NCBI GenBank assembly: GCA_031262485.1
Contig: JAISHO010000013.1
Span: forward strand, 1 to 45,349
DNA: 45,349 nucleotides
Origin: Propionibacteriaceae bacterium
GTDB taxonomy: Bacteria; Actinomycetota; Actinomycetes; Propionibacteriales; Propionibacteriaceae
Direction: 5' to 3'
Shown: in pieces, positions 35,456 to 43,766 of the stretch
Numbering within the stretch: the first letter of the stretch is position 1
How the letters are laid out: each line of letters begins with the position of its first letter
Translations under genes and position numbers: made by a program
The notes under the pieces: model-generated
Seen by the model: the letters and a program-made list of their open reading frames with translations, nothing else
Told to the model about the DNA's origin: nothing
Databases searched by the model: none

Positions 35456-36448
35456 ATGAAGAAAGTATTGGTGTGTGGAGAGACTCTCATCGACCTTCTT
35501 CCCCAAGGGAGCGGGTCGCCGGAGGAGAGCCTCTGGCGGGGCCGGTCGGCCGGAGGGCCGCTCAACAGCGCGGTGGCTTTGGCCCGGCTGGGCCGATCCG
35601 TCGGACTGGTGACCCGGCTGGGAGCCGACGCGTTCGCGGCCCAACTCGGCGCGTTCATCGTCGAGCAGGGAATCGATGCCACGGCGGTGGTCCATTCGAA
35701 TGACGCCACCCCGCTGGCCATCGTGAGCCTCGACGATGAGGGCAAGGCGAGCTACGTCTTCCATTTCACCGGAACGGCCGCCTTCGGTTGGAAGCCCGAT
35801 GAGCTCCCTGAACCTGATCCGGGCACGTGGCTCCATCTCGCTTCACTCGGCTGGGTCGTCGAACCAGGCGCAACGGTGCTACGAGAATGGCTCTCCCGAA
35901 CGGCATCCCAGTGGGGTGGGCTCAGTTACGACATCAACGTGCGTCCCCACGTCATCCCCGATCCCTCCGCCTACTGGCGTCTCGTCCGCCCCATCGTCGA
36001 GACGGTCGGTCGAGCCGGCGGCGTCATCAAAGCCAGCGACGACGACCTCGCCTTCCTCGCCCCTGCGATCGCGTCGACGATTCCTGGAACCTTGCCCTAC
36101 GACGAACAGGACCCGTCTGCAGCAGCGCGAACGATCGCCGAGCACTGGGCACGTGCCCACAACACGACCGTCGTCGTCACCCTGGGCGCTGACGGTTCCC
36201 TCGCCGCGACCTCAGAAAGCACGATCTTCTGCCCACCGGTCGCAGTCAACGTCGTCGACACAGTCGGCGCCGGAGACGCGTTCATGGCCGGTTTCCTCGA
36301 CTCCCATCTCGCCGGAGGCTCACTCGAGGTCGCCCTCCATCACGGCGCCATCATCGCCGGACTCACATGCCAGCAGGTGGGCGCGAACCCACCGGCTGCT
36401 GAGACGGTCGACGATCATCTGGGGAATACGCAGTGTTCGCGCTGTTAA
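35456..36448 (+). CDS. PfkB-family carbohydrate kinase, probable fructokinase
   Basis: A 330-aa ribokinase-fold sugar kinase. N-terminal signature VLVCGETLIDLLPQG and GGPLNSAVALARLG (substrate-binding Gly-Gly), and C-terminal PfkB signature DTVGAGDAFMAGF (about 268-280) with the anion hole and catalytic Asp. GETLIDL is typical of fructokinases. With the hydrolases upstream, the reaction is most likely fructose to fructose-6-phosphate using ATP. GAGGAGG stands seven bases before ATG 35456. A weak hairpin follows the stop. Confidence 0.9.
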   Translation: MKKVLVCGETLIDLLPQGSGSPEESLWRGRSAGGPLNSAVALARLGRSVGLVTRLGADAFAAQLGAFIVEQGIDATAVVHSNDATPLAIVSLDDEGKASYVFHFTGTAAFGWKPDELPEPDPGTWLHLASLGWVVEPGATVLREWLSRTASQWGGLSYDINVRPHVIPDPSAYWRLVRPIVETVGRAGGVIKASDDDLAFLAPAIASTIPGTLPYDEQDPSAAARTIAEHWARAHNTTVVVTLGADGSLAATSESTIFCPPVAVNVVDTVGAGDAFMAGFLDSHLAGGSLEVALHHGAIIAGLTCQQVGANPPAAETVDDHLGNTQCSRC

Positions 36449-36456
36449 GCGGCAGC

Positions 36457-36491
36457 GATGCGGTAGGGCATTCCATTCAGAAAGCCGCATC
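36457..36491 (+). terminator. Possible weak terminator after fructokinase
   Basis: GATGCGG (36457-36463) pairs with CCGCATC (36485-36491) across a 21-base loop; GATTTTC follows ten bases later. It lies between convergent fructokinase and Fic genes. Confidence 0.35.
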
Positions 36492-36505
36492 ACTCGTCTC
36501 GATTT

Positions 36506-37270
36506 TCAAGCATGAGAGTCGTCGTAAAGACTGACGAGGAAGAGAGCGTAGCCGGTCAGGTCTCCGCTGAGGTACATATCGCGCAAAGTCACATTGTACC
36601 GATCACGCTGACTGACGGGAGTGGAGATGGCGTCGAAACCTTGCGACATGAGAACGGCGTTCATCACATATCGGGCTGTGCGCTTATTCCCGTTGGAATA
36701 GAACTGGTGGTAAGCAGCGAAAGCGGCCCAAACGGCCCCTTGAGCCACAGGATGGTCGAACATTTCACACTCTTGCCGGTCCTGCTCGAATAACCGACGT
36801 AACAGGTTTCCGTCCGATGCAGGGGCAATGAACTTGGTCCCCATCGCGTTGACCGCTGCCTCGCCTCCGACAGTTCCATCCCCGCGGATGATGCCCGGCT
36901 CCATGACCTCATGCGCGGTGATGAGAGCGTTCAACTCATTGGAAAGCTCGATGCTCACTTCGGTCACACCGGAAAGAGACCGCTCGAGAACCTCATTAGC
37001 GGCGGCGGAAAGGTCGAGCACCTGCTCCGCATCCATAGCGCTGTGGCTTCGCACCGCTCCGCCGTCAAGTAACGTCGCCACCTCAGGCAAAGTGAATGTA
37101 TTTCCTTCGAGAGCAGCGTCGTTCCACACGAGGTTGGCTAGTCTCTCCCGCCATCGAGCAACGGCACGTTCGACTCCACGGGCAACGATGGATTCACAAG
37201 CAGACGTAATGAGATCTTTATCCAGCTGCGGATCGTCAACAGCGTGAACAACGGGAATTCCTGACATCAC
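36506..37270 (-). CDS. Fic-family protein (toxin-like nucleotidyl/phosphotransferase)
   Basis: A 254-aa Fic-domain protein. The active-site loop is HQFYSNGNKRTAR (H188 to R200), matching the ten-residue HQFxxDGNKR subgroup except that the acidic Mg-ligand position is Asn (N193). NDAALEGN (50-57) resembles the inhibitory helix motif (S/T)xxxE(G/N) with E55, as in class II Fic proteins that carry their own N-terminal autoinhibition; the usual Ser/Thr is Asp. Fic enzymes mostly transfer AMP from ATP to a protein hydroxyl. The start codon overlaps the stop of the XRE gene (ATGA), so the two are translationally coupled. GC is lower than in the flanking operons, fitting an accessory island. Activity is uncertain given the motif change. 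Confidence 0.87.
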   Translation of the reverse strand: MMSGIPVVHAVDDPQLDKDLITSACESIVARGVERAVARWRERLANLVWNDAALEGNTFTLPEVATLLDGGAVRSHSAMDAEQVLDLSAAANEVLERSLSGVTEVSIELSNELNALITAHEVMEPGIIRGDGTVGGEAAVNAMGTKFIAPASDGNLLRRLFEQDRQECEMFDHPVAQGAVWAAFAAYHQFYSNGNKRTARYVMNAVLMSQGFDAISTPVSQRDRYNVTLRDMYLSGDLTGYALFLVSLYDDSHA

Positions 37271-38046
37271 AGAACCTCCTCCGCCCCGCTGAGCAGGCGC
37301 GCCATACGGTCGCCCTTGCCAACTCCTCGAAGCACGTCGAGGGCTGCCACGTACTCATCGACCCAAGAATCGGTCAGCTGCGGTGGAACCCAAGGGAATC
37401 CGGAACTGACGAGCAATGCGTTGCAGGCATGTCGGGCGGCGACCGCGTCAGATCCATTCGCGATCGCCGATATCGCCCATTGCAAAGCCCGGGTCCTGGG
37501 ATCAGCCAGAGCGAGGTCGGGTTCGACCATGCGACCGTCGGCGATCCGAAGCACAGGATGCCAGACTCCCTGAGCAACCGAACGAAGGATGCTGTCATAG
37601 GAATCTCGGATCCGTGAGGCTTCCCTCCACTGGGCGACGGTGCCTCCTGTTGTCACATGATCAGCCACGAGCCAGAGGTCCTCGATAGAAAGCTGAGAAC
37701 CCTCAGCGTGAATATCTGCGGCGATGTTCGGGATCCGATTGCCGAATCTTGCATCCAAAAGTGCCCCGCGCGGACCTTGTGGGTGCGGGACCATCGTCTC
37801 GACAAACGAACGATCCCATGCCACGGGCATGAGTGGAGAAGTGGGGGCGTCCGCAAGAATCAACGTTCGCATCATCGGCTTGAGAGCTTTTTGAAGGGTA
37901 CCGACCTGAATCGTGCCCGCGGCCTCAGATTTTTCCCATTGAGAGACGGCTGGCACAGAAACGTCCAGGCGCTGCGCAAGGTCGGCTTGAGACCATCCGA
38001 GCGCCAGACGGCGATCTCTTATAAGGGTGGACACTCTCGCCTCCAT
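37267..38046 (-). CDS. XRE-type HTH protein, possible pseudo-Fic partner
   Basis: A 259-aa protein. Residues 4-62 form an XRE/Cro-type HTH (LIRDRRLALGWSQADLAQRL, VSVPAVSQWEKSEAAGTI), close in style to the HTH of mobile mystery protein A, which is also paired with a Fic protein. Residues about 100-255 are not recognised as a named domain, but by eye parallel the downstream Fic protein: HAEGSQLSIEDL against ALEGNTFTLPEV, and ARHACNALLVSSGF (204-217) against ARYVMNAVLMSQGF, with the His-containing catalytic loop missing. I infer a DNA-binding antitoxin or regulator with a degenerate Fic-like domain. ATG 38046 is preferred to the earlier in-frame 38100; a palindrome sits directly upstream. Confidence 0.78.
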   Translation of the reverse strand: MEARVSTLIRDRRLALGWSQADLAQRLDVSVPAVSQWEKSEAAGTIQVGTLQKALKPMMRTLILADAPTSPLMPVAWDRSFVETMVPHPQGPRGALLDARFGNRIPNIAADIHAEGSQLSIEDLWLVADHVTTGGTVAQWREASRIRDSYDSILRSVAQGVWHPVLRIADGRMVEPDLALADPRTRALQWAISAIANGSDAVAARHACNALLVSSGFPWVPPQLTDSWVDEYVAALDVLRGVGKGDRMARLLSGAEEVL

Positions 38047-38049
38047 ATA

Positions 38050-38067
38050 GTTAAGTCCTAGCTTAAC
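38050..38067. promoter_or_regulatory. Palindromic operator at the XRE-fic operon start
   Basis: GTTAAGTCCTAGCTTAAC carries perfect 6-base inverted repeats with a six-base spacer, ending four bases before the XRE start codon. The position fits autorepression by the XRE protein, as in toxin-antitoxin operons, with the core promoter probably overlapping. Confidence 0.6.
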
Positions 38068-38195
38068 AGTAGAGCAAAAGTGATAGTTCCCCAACTTCAC
38101 TCACGCTCTTCGAGTCCAGCTCAACCACTCACAGTCTGCACTTGGAGTACGACTCATACTTTAACAAAAGATAAAGCATGTTAATTTTCTTTCTA

Positions 38196-39104
38196 TTATC
38201 CGTGAGTGAGTTGATTCGCTGAATCATCCAGATTGTGTTTTTGTTTGTCATATTTTTCCCAATCGACACTGGGCATCGATATTTTCTCACTACTTAACCA
38301 CCCTTTTTCTTTGGAGTAAGAAATAACTTTCCCTTTATCGCTGAGACTGGATATCCATATAGCGTCAACTCTTTCGGGAAGATTTACTCGTCGCGATGGA
38401 AGTATGATTTCGAAGCTTTGCTCCAGCTCAAGGGTGTAAATGGGACAATCCGACGAAGAATCGCAAATAATAAATATGTGCCGCTCAAGCGACTGTGACG
38501 GTTCATATCTCAGGATTTTCCGAACATTATCTTCATATTCCGGCCGCTTTAACCACTTTTCTAGCCACAAGGATAATATATTTGAATCACCTCCATCTGG
38601 GAGCGGGTTGAGTTTCAAACGATATTCGATAACTCCAGAACAGCTATTCGACTCTGGCTCGAATGCCTGACAGCTCCAGTCACCCTGACATAAAGGAGTT
38701 CGGATAAGGGTTTCTCCTTTATATTCCCGTTCAAGGCGAAGAAGGGCTTCCTTGGCTTCTGCTTTAACTTTTCTAATATTAGCTCCGGGGTATATATAGA
38801 TAAACCAATGGAGATTTAATTCAGGGAACTTCCAATGATTTCCTTGGAACCTATCATTATCCGACTCGGAGAGTCGCTCTATCTCGCTTTGACATCCTCG
38901 CTCATCTCCATCGGTTGATTGGGTGACCTCGCAGACTCCAAATAGATTTCCATCTCGATAAAGTAGAAGATCTGGCATATCGTTCTTTGTTCCGTCATCA
39001 TAGCGACGCGGCTTCACTTTTGGGATGGCCGCTTCGATGCAAGCGGCAGCCCATAGCTCCTCTAGCCTGCAGGGGATGGCGGTGGAATTTTCCTGGATAT
39101 ACAT
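38196..39104 (-). CDS. AT-rich orphan gene, possible PD-(D/E)XK-like fold
   Basis: A 302-aa protein that I do not recognise. It has no signal peptide or membrane helix. Near the N-terminus MPDLLLYRDGNLFGVCEVTQS has the spacing of a PD-(D/E)xK nuclease core (PD, then E-V-T with Thr where Lys is usual), so a nuclease relic or a non-catalytic derivative is possible but unproven. Many Trp, Tyr, Cys and Glu/Lys residues, and A/T-ending codons, contrast sharply with neighbouring GC-rich genes and indicate foreign origin. It has its own TTGACA/TATATT promoter. It sits between the XRE-fic pair and a broken ATPase in an accessory island. The ATG at 39104 has no ribosome site but lies six bases after the -10 element. 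Confidence 0.75.
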   Translation of the reverse strand: MYIQENSTAIPCRLEELWAAACIEAAIPKVKPRRYDDGTKNDMPDLLLYRDGNLFGVCEVTQSTDGDERGCQSEIERLSESDNDRFQGNHWKFPELNLHWFIYIYPGANIRKVKAEAKEALLRLEREYKGETLIRTPLCQGDWSCQAFEPESNSCSGVIEYRLKLNPLPDGGDSNILSLWLEKWLKRPEYEDNVRKILRYEPSQSLERHIFIICDSSSDCPIYTLELEQSFEIILPSRRVNLPERVDAIWISSLSDKGKVISYSKEKGWLSSEKISMPSVDWEKYDKQKHNLDDSANQLTHG

Positions 39105-39110
39105 AACTTA

Positions 39111-39139
39111 AATATATATTGTTACATTTGAAATGTCAA
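39111..39139 (-). promoter_or_regulatory. Near-consensus promoter with palindrome in the spacer
   Basis: Read leftward: TTGACA (39139-39134), a 17-base spacer, TATATT (39116-39111), then six bases to ATG 39104, so the mRNA would be leaderless. The spacer and the edge of the -35 contain the perfect palindrome ACATTTGAAATGT (39124-39136), well placed for a repressor. Confidence 0.8.
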
Positions 39140-39209
39140 CCATTCTTTTCTTCAATTTGCTCAGTTTGATCCTATTTTCCCCTTTCGACCCGCAGCTACT
39201 CAAAGCCCA

Positions 39210-39550
39210 AGAGGTCACGGGTTTGTCACCGAAGAGGACACGGCGAAGGCCGGTGTCGACGACGGAATATTTCTCGGTGGATTCAAGGAGACGAGTTCCT
39301 TTGATGTCCCAGCGGCGGGCGGGGTAGATGAGGAAGGCCTCGGTGAGGCCGGAGATGTAGCTCTCGATAGTGCCGCGACTGACGGGGCGGTCGGCGGAGG
39401 CGTTGGCCACCTAACCCGGAGCACGTAAGGGAAAGCTCAATCAGTGACGTAGTCGTCGTAAAGATCGCGAAGACCGAACTGACCTGAGTCGTCGTGGGCG
39501 CGACAACCAGCGACGTATTCAGTGAAAGACAGGGGAAAGACGGGGATTTC
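39210..39550 (-). pseudogene. Broken AAA/DUF4143-type ATPase remnant
   Basis: Two pieces of one family are visible in different frames. 39550-39437 reads EIPVFPLSFTEYVAG through LYDDYVTD then stop, the segment just after the AAA core (compare PLSFxEYL and LFxDYxxYGGFP in this family). 39410 to about 39210 reads PVSRGTIESYISGLTEAFLI, ARRWDIKGTRLLESTEKYSVVDTGLRRVLFGDKP, the start of the DUF4143 domain. The P-loop half, perhaps 60-70 middle residues and the C-terminus are gone. The left break coincides with the edge of the AT-rich DNA. Confidence 0.8.
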
Positions 39551-39560
39551 GACTTAGCCC

Positions 39561-40829
39561 TCAGGCGCCGGCGCCGCGGCGCTTGCTGACTAGGTCGAAG
39601 GCGACGGCGGCCAGCAGGACGAGGCCCTTGATCGCCATCGTCCAGTTGGCGTTGACGTTGAGGATCGACAAGCCCATGTTGAGGACACCCATGATGAGGG
39701 CGCCGATGACGACTCCGGTGACGCGGCCGACGCCGCCGGAGACGGCCGCTCCGCCGATGAAGCAGGAGGCGATGGCGTCGAGCTCGTAGCTTTGGCCGGC
39801 CATGGCGACGGCGGCGCCGGCGCGCGAGGTGGTGACGATGGCGGCGATGCCGGTGAGGAAGCCCATGTAGACGAAGATCATGAAGTCGACCCGGGCGGTG
39901 TTGACGCCCGACAGGAGGGCGCCGGCCCGGTTGCCGCCGACGGCGTAGACGTGACGGCCGAAGACGGTGCGCGTCGTGATGAAGGCGGTGACGAGGATGA
40001 GCGCGGCGACGATCATGAGGACGATCGGGGTGCCGCCGATGAGGTTCATCGCCAGGATGCCGGTGAAGGCGAGGATGACGAGCGAGATGACGACCAGCCG
40101 GATGATCATGGTGCGCTGCGCCTCGACGGGCAGGCCGTGGGCGATCTGGGAGCGCCGCGAGCGCAGGGTCGCGACGACGAGGCCGGCGATGCCGATGAGG
40201 CCGATGAGCAGAGTGACAAGGTCGAAGGATTGCCCGAAGGGGCTGTTGGCGGGCAACACCCCGGCGAAGGGGTTGGCGAGGAAGCCGAGGATGTTCGGCA
40301 AGGAGCCGCCGGCGATGGCGTTGAACCCGGCCGGGAAGCCGGCCATGGTGCGGGCGGCGATGACCTGGGCCAAACCACGGAACAACAACATACCGGCCAG
40401 GGTGACGACGAAGGCGGGCACTTTGACGTAGGCGACCCAGAAGCCATGCCAGGCTCCGATGAGGACGCCGGTGGCGATGCCGGCCAGCACGGCCAAGCCC
40501 CAGGGCACGTCCCAGGCGTACATCATGTAGCCGACGATGCCGCCGACGAAGGCGACGACGGAGCCGACCGACAAGTCGATGTGCCCGGCGATGATGACGA
40601 GCAGCATGCCGAGCGCCAAGATGACGACGTAGGCGTTCTGCTGGATGAGCGTCCAGACGTTGTTCGGGACGATGAGGCGGCCCTGGGTCGAGACGGCGAA
40701 GACGATGATGATGGCGACGAGCGCGATCATGATGCCGTATTGGCGCAGATTGCGGCTCACGATGTCGGCCAGGCTGGCCGTGGCGCGGGCGGTGGTCGCC
40801 GGCGACGACGTGGTCGTGGAAGCTGTCAT
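39561..40829 (-). CDS. mmsB: Monosaccharide ABC importer permease, MmsB/GguB type
   Basis: A 422-aa CUT2-family permease with about ten hydrophobic helices. The family signature is [25 protein letters not shown] and later [42 protein letters not shown]. The length and the long loop [31 protein letters not shown] fit the multiple-monosaccharide (ChvE-associated) subgroup rather than RbsC. It forms the channel with the double ATPase encoded just upstream, whose stop overlaps this ATG (ATGA). Runs of repeated Thr/Ala at the N-terminus are probably disordered. Confidence 0.92.
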   Translation of the reverse strand: MTASTTTSSPATTARATASLADIVSRNLRQYGIMIALVAIIIVFAVSTQGRLIVPNNVWTLIQQNAYVVILALGMLLVIIAGHIDLSVGSVVAFVGGIVGYMMYAWDVPWGLAVLAGIATGVLIGAWHGFWVAYVKVPAFVVTLAGMLLFRGLAQVIAARTMAGFPAGFNAIAGGSLPNILGFLANPFAGVLPANSPFGQSFDLVTLLIGLIGIAGLVVATLRSRRSQIAHGLPVEAQRTMIIRLVVISLVILAFTGILAMNLIGGTPIVLMIVAALILVTAFITTRTVFGRHVYAVGGNRAGALLSGVNTARVDFMIFVYMGFLTGIAAIVTTSRAGAAVAMAGQSYELDAIASCFIGGAAVSGGVGRVTGVVIGALIMGVLNMGLSILNVNANWTMAIKGLVLLAAVAFDLVSKRRGAGA

Positions 40830-42421
40830 GACAATGCCGCTCCTGATTCTGTGGTCGTCTCCCCGAGCGGGGCTTCGAGGGTCATGAGGTACATGAGGGA
40901 CTCTTGGGTCGCCTCCGAACGGTCGAGGCAGCCGGTGATCCGGCCGCTCGCCAAGGTGTAGATGCGGTCGCAGACTCCGAGCAACTCGGGCAACTCGGAG
41001 GAGATCATGAGCACGCCTTTGCCGGAGTCGGCCAACCGGTCGATGATCGTGTAAATCTCATACTTGGCGCCGACGTCGATGCCGCGGGTCGGCTCGTCGA
41101 GGATGATCATGTCGGCGTCGGTGTAAATCCACTTCGCGAGCACGACTTTCTGCTGGTTGCCGCCGGAAAGCTTGCCGACAGGGACCTCGACGGTCGGCGT
41201 CTTGATGTTGAGGTCGCGCCGGAATCCTTCGGCCACGCCCGTCTCGGCGTTGACTTCGATGACGCCCATGCGCGCCAGCTTGGCCAACCCGGCCGACGTG
41301 ATGTTCTCCTTGACCGTCTGGATGAGGTTGAGGCCGTAGCGTTTGCGATCCTCGGTGGCGTAGGCGATGCCGTGGGAGATCGCTTGGGAGACGGTGTGGG
41401 TGTCGACCGGCTTGCCGTCCTTGAACACCTGACCGGAGATCCCCGTGCCCCAGGTGCGGCCGAACACACTCATCGCCAACTCGGTGCGCCCCGCGCCCAT
41501 GAGGCCGGCCAGCCCGACGATCTCGCCGCGGCGGACCATGAGCGAGGCGGAGTCGACGACGACGCGATCGGGATCGGCCGGGTGGTGGACCGTCCAATCC
41601 TCGATGCGGAACAGTTCCTCTCCCACCGTCGGCGTGTGCTCGGGGAAGCGGCTGTCGAGGGAACGCCCGACCATGCCCTGGATGATGCGTTCCTGGGTGA
41701 CGGAACCGTCGCGCATGTCGAGCGTCTCGATGGTGCGCCCGTCGCGGATGATCGTCGTCGTGTCGGCGATCTCCTGGATCTCGCTCAGCTTGTGGGAGAT
41801 CATGATCGAGACGATGCCGCGATCTTGGAGACGTTGGATGAGACGGAGCAGATTGGCCGAATCGTCGTCGTTGAGCGCGGCCGTCGGCTCGTCGAGGATG
41901 AGAAGTTTGACGTCTTTGGAGAGGGCTTTGGCGATCTCGACGAGTTGCTGCTGGCCGACGCCGAGTTCGGAGACCTTCGTCTGCGGATTGAGGTCGAGGC
42001 CGACCTCCTGGAGGAGGCCGACGGCGTCGGTCGTCGTCTCGCCCCAGTCGATGACACCGTGACGGGCGCGTTCGTTGCCCAGGAAGATGTTCTCCGCGAT
42101 CGACAGGAAGGGGCTCAGCGCCAGTTCCTGGTGGATGATGACGATGCCGCGCTCCTCGGAGTCGCGGATCGAATGGAAACCACAGGTCTTGCCCTCGAAG
42201 AGGATCCGCCCCTGGTAAGAGCCGACCGGGTAGACGCCGGAGAGCACCTTCATGAGGGTCGATTTGCCGGCGCCGTTCTCGCCGCAGATGGCATGGATCG
42301 AGCCACGCCGCACCGTCAAGGTGACGTCGTCGAGCGCTTTGACCCCGGGGAACTCCTTGGTGATGCCATCCATCTCCAAGATGACATCGCCGAGCTCACG
42401 CACCGGTTTCTCCACAACCAT
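40826..42421 (-). CDS. mmsA: Monosaccharide ABC importer double ATPase, MmsA/GguA type
   Basis: A 531-aa protein with two ABC domains in tandem. Domain 1: Walker [10 protein letters not shown] (47-55), signature-region [15 protein letters not shown], Walker [12 protein letters not shown]. Domain 2 has the degenerate Walker [11 protein letters not shown] (about 300), signature [14 protein letters not shown] and [20 protein letters not shown]. This asymmetry is standard for RbsA/XylG/MmsA ATPases. ATG 42421 follows a GAGAGG-containing purine run; an earlier in-frame ATG lacks one. It is separated from the binding-protein gene by a strong hairpin and overlaps mmsB by four bases. Confidence 0.93.
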   Translation of the reverse strand: MVVEKPVRELGDVILEMDGITKEFPGVKALDDVTLTVRRGSIHAICGENGAGKSTLMKVLSGVYPVGSYQGRILFEGKTCGFHSIRDSEERGIVIIHQELALSPFLSIAENIFLGNERARHGVIDWGETTTDAVGLLQEVGLDLNPQTKVSELGVGQQQLVEIAKALSKDVKLLILDEPTAALNDDDSANLLRLIQRLQDRGIVSIMISHKLSEIQEIADTTTIIRDGRTIETLDMRDGSVTQERIIQGMVGRSLDSRFPEHTPTVGEELFRIEDWTVHHPADPDRVVVDSASLMVRRGEIVGLAGLMGAGRTELAMSVFGRTWGTGISGQVFKDGKPVDTHTVSQAISHGIAYATEDRKRYGLNLIQTVKENITSAGLAKLARMGVIEVNAETGVAEGFRRDLNIKTPTVEVPVGKLSGGNQQKVVLAKWIYTDADMIILDEPTRGIDVGAKYEIYTIIDRLADSGKGVLMISSELPELLGVCDRIYTLASGRITGCLDRSEATQESLMYLMTLEAPLGETTTESGAALS

Positions 42422-42475
42422 CCCTCTCACCTCTCTCCCTATGGTCGCCCCGCAGGGCATTGGTGATCGGGCCGT

Positions 42476-42509
42476 GGGCGCCGCCAGGGGGAAGACCCCG
42501 GCGGCGCCC
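42476..42509 (-). promoter_or_regulatory. Strong hairpin between chvE and mmsA genes
   Basis: GGGCGCCGCC (42476-42485) pairs with GGCGGCGCCC (42500-42509), extended by GGGG/CCCC with one bulged A. It follows the binding-protein stop and precedes the ATPase start within the operon. There is no T-run, so it probably protects the upstream mRNA and attenuates read-through, raising binding protein over ATPase. Confidence 0.7.
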
Positions 42510-42538
42510 CGCCCGTCGATCGTTCGATCAGCGGTCGA

Positions 42539-43687
42539 TCAGATGCCAAGCTGGTCGGCGGTGTAGTAACCGGACTGGACGAGGGTGGATTCGATCGTGT
42601 CCTTCGTCACCGTCTGCGGCGGGAGGAGGTAGGTCGGAACCACCTTGACACCGTTGTCGTACGTCTCGGTGTCGTTGACGCTGACCTCGGCGCCCGTCAT
42701 GATCTCGTCGACCATCTTGGCCACCTGGTCGCCCAGCGTGCGGGTGTCCTTCCACACCGTCATCGACTGTTTGTCGATGAGCATGTTCTTGACGTTGGCC
42801 TCATCGGCGTCCTGACCAGTCACGATCGGCCAATCGACACCGGGGGTGTAGCCGGCGCCGTCGAGAGCCTGCTCGATGCCGAGAGCGAGCGAGTCGTTCG
42901 GGGAGAGCACGACGTCGACCTTGGCGCCACCGGTGTAGAAGGAGTTGAGACGGTTCTGCATCTCCGATTGCGCCGTCGCCGTCGTCCAGCCCTGGATGCC
43001 GATCTGGGTCCAGTCATCGTTGCTGGCCGGGCATTTGTTCGACGGGCAGACGAACTTTCCGGAGTCGACGTAGGGCTTGAGGACGTCCCACGCGCCCGAG
43101 AAGAAGAACCGGGCGTTGTTATCATCCGGGGAGCCGGCGAAGGGCTCGAGGTTGAACGGGCCGGTCGTGGCGGGATCGTCGAGGTTGAGTTGGTCGACGA
43201 TGTAGTTGCCCTGCAACTGGCCGACCTCGTAGTTGTCGAAGGTGGCGTAGTAGTCGACGTTCTCCGTGTCGTTGATGAGACGGTCGTAGGCGATGATCGT
43301 GATGTCCTGCGAAGCCGCCTGCTCGAGCACCGTCGACAGCGTCGTGCCGTCGATGGCGGCGATGACGAGGACAGAAGCGCCGGAGTTGATCATGTTCTGG
43401 ATCTGCGAGATCTGCTGATCAGGTTTGTTGTCGGCGAACTGGACGATCGTCTCGTATCCGTCCTGCTTGAGCAGGTCGTCGAGGTGGGCGCCGTCTTTGT
43501 TCCACCGCTCGAGGCTCTGGGTCGGCATCGAGATGCCGATGAGATCGCCGCCCGACGTCGCCGTCGACGCGCTGGAGTCGTCGCCGGGCTCCGTCGTCGT
43601 GTCACGGGAACTGGAACAAGCGGTCATGCTGAGAGCCAAGGCCGCTCCCGCCGCTATCGTCGCGATTGTCTTGAAGCTTCGCACCAT
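42539..43687 (-). CDS. chvE: ChvE-type monosaccharide-binding lipoprotein
   Basis: A 382-aa periplasmic-binding-type lipoprotein. Signal peptide with lipobox SMTAC (C24) followed by a Ser/Thr/Asp linker. The two-lobed sugar domain begins LIGISMPTQSLERWNKDGAHLDDLLKQDGY, with ADNKPDQQISQIQNMINSGASVLVIAAIDGTTL, IIAYDRLI and SPNDSLALGIEQAL. These match ChvE/XylF; ChvE-like proteins bind several aldoses such as xylose, galactose and glucose. GAAGGAGACG precedes ATG 43687. A promoter with TTGACC lies about 80 bases upstream. No regulator is beside it. Confidence 0.92.
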   Translation of the reverse strand: MVRSFKTIATIAAGAALALSMTACSSSRDTTTEPGDDSSASTATSGGDLIGISMPTQSLERWNKDGAHLDDLLKQDGYETIVQFADNKPDQQISQIQNMINSGASVLVIAAIDGTTLSTVLEQAASQDITIIAYDRLINDTENVDYYATFDNYEVGQLQGNYIVDQLNLDDPATTGPFNLEPFAGSPDDNNARFFFSGAWDVLKPYVDSGKFVCPSNKCPASNDDWTQIGIQGWTTATAQSEMQNRLNSFYTGGAKVDVVLSPNDSLALGIEQALDGAGYTPGVDWPIVTGQDADEANVKNMLIDKQSMTVWKDTRTLGDQVAKMVDEIMTGAEVSVNDTETYDNGVKVVPTYLLPPQTVTKDTIESTLVQSGYYTADQLGI

Positions 43688-43766
43688 CGTCTCCTTCGGT
43701 TCGGGTTCCGGACAGACGCCCGGAAGACCGGATGACGGGGCCGACGTCATCGCTCGGTCACGGCAG

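Noticed and set aside
38160-38190. Terminator after the AT-rich orphan gene
   Set aside because: The TTTAAC/GTTAA pairing is only five bases with an AT-rich loop, too weak to call in AT-rich DNA.
40904-42466. Plus-strand ORF opposite the mmsA gene
   Set aside because: Low-complexity Asp/Leu/Val/Gly product mirrors the real ATPase gene, whose Walker and signature motifs are intact on the minus strand.
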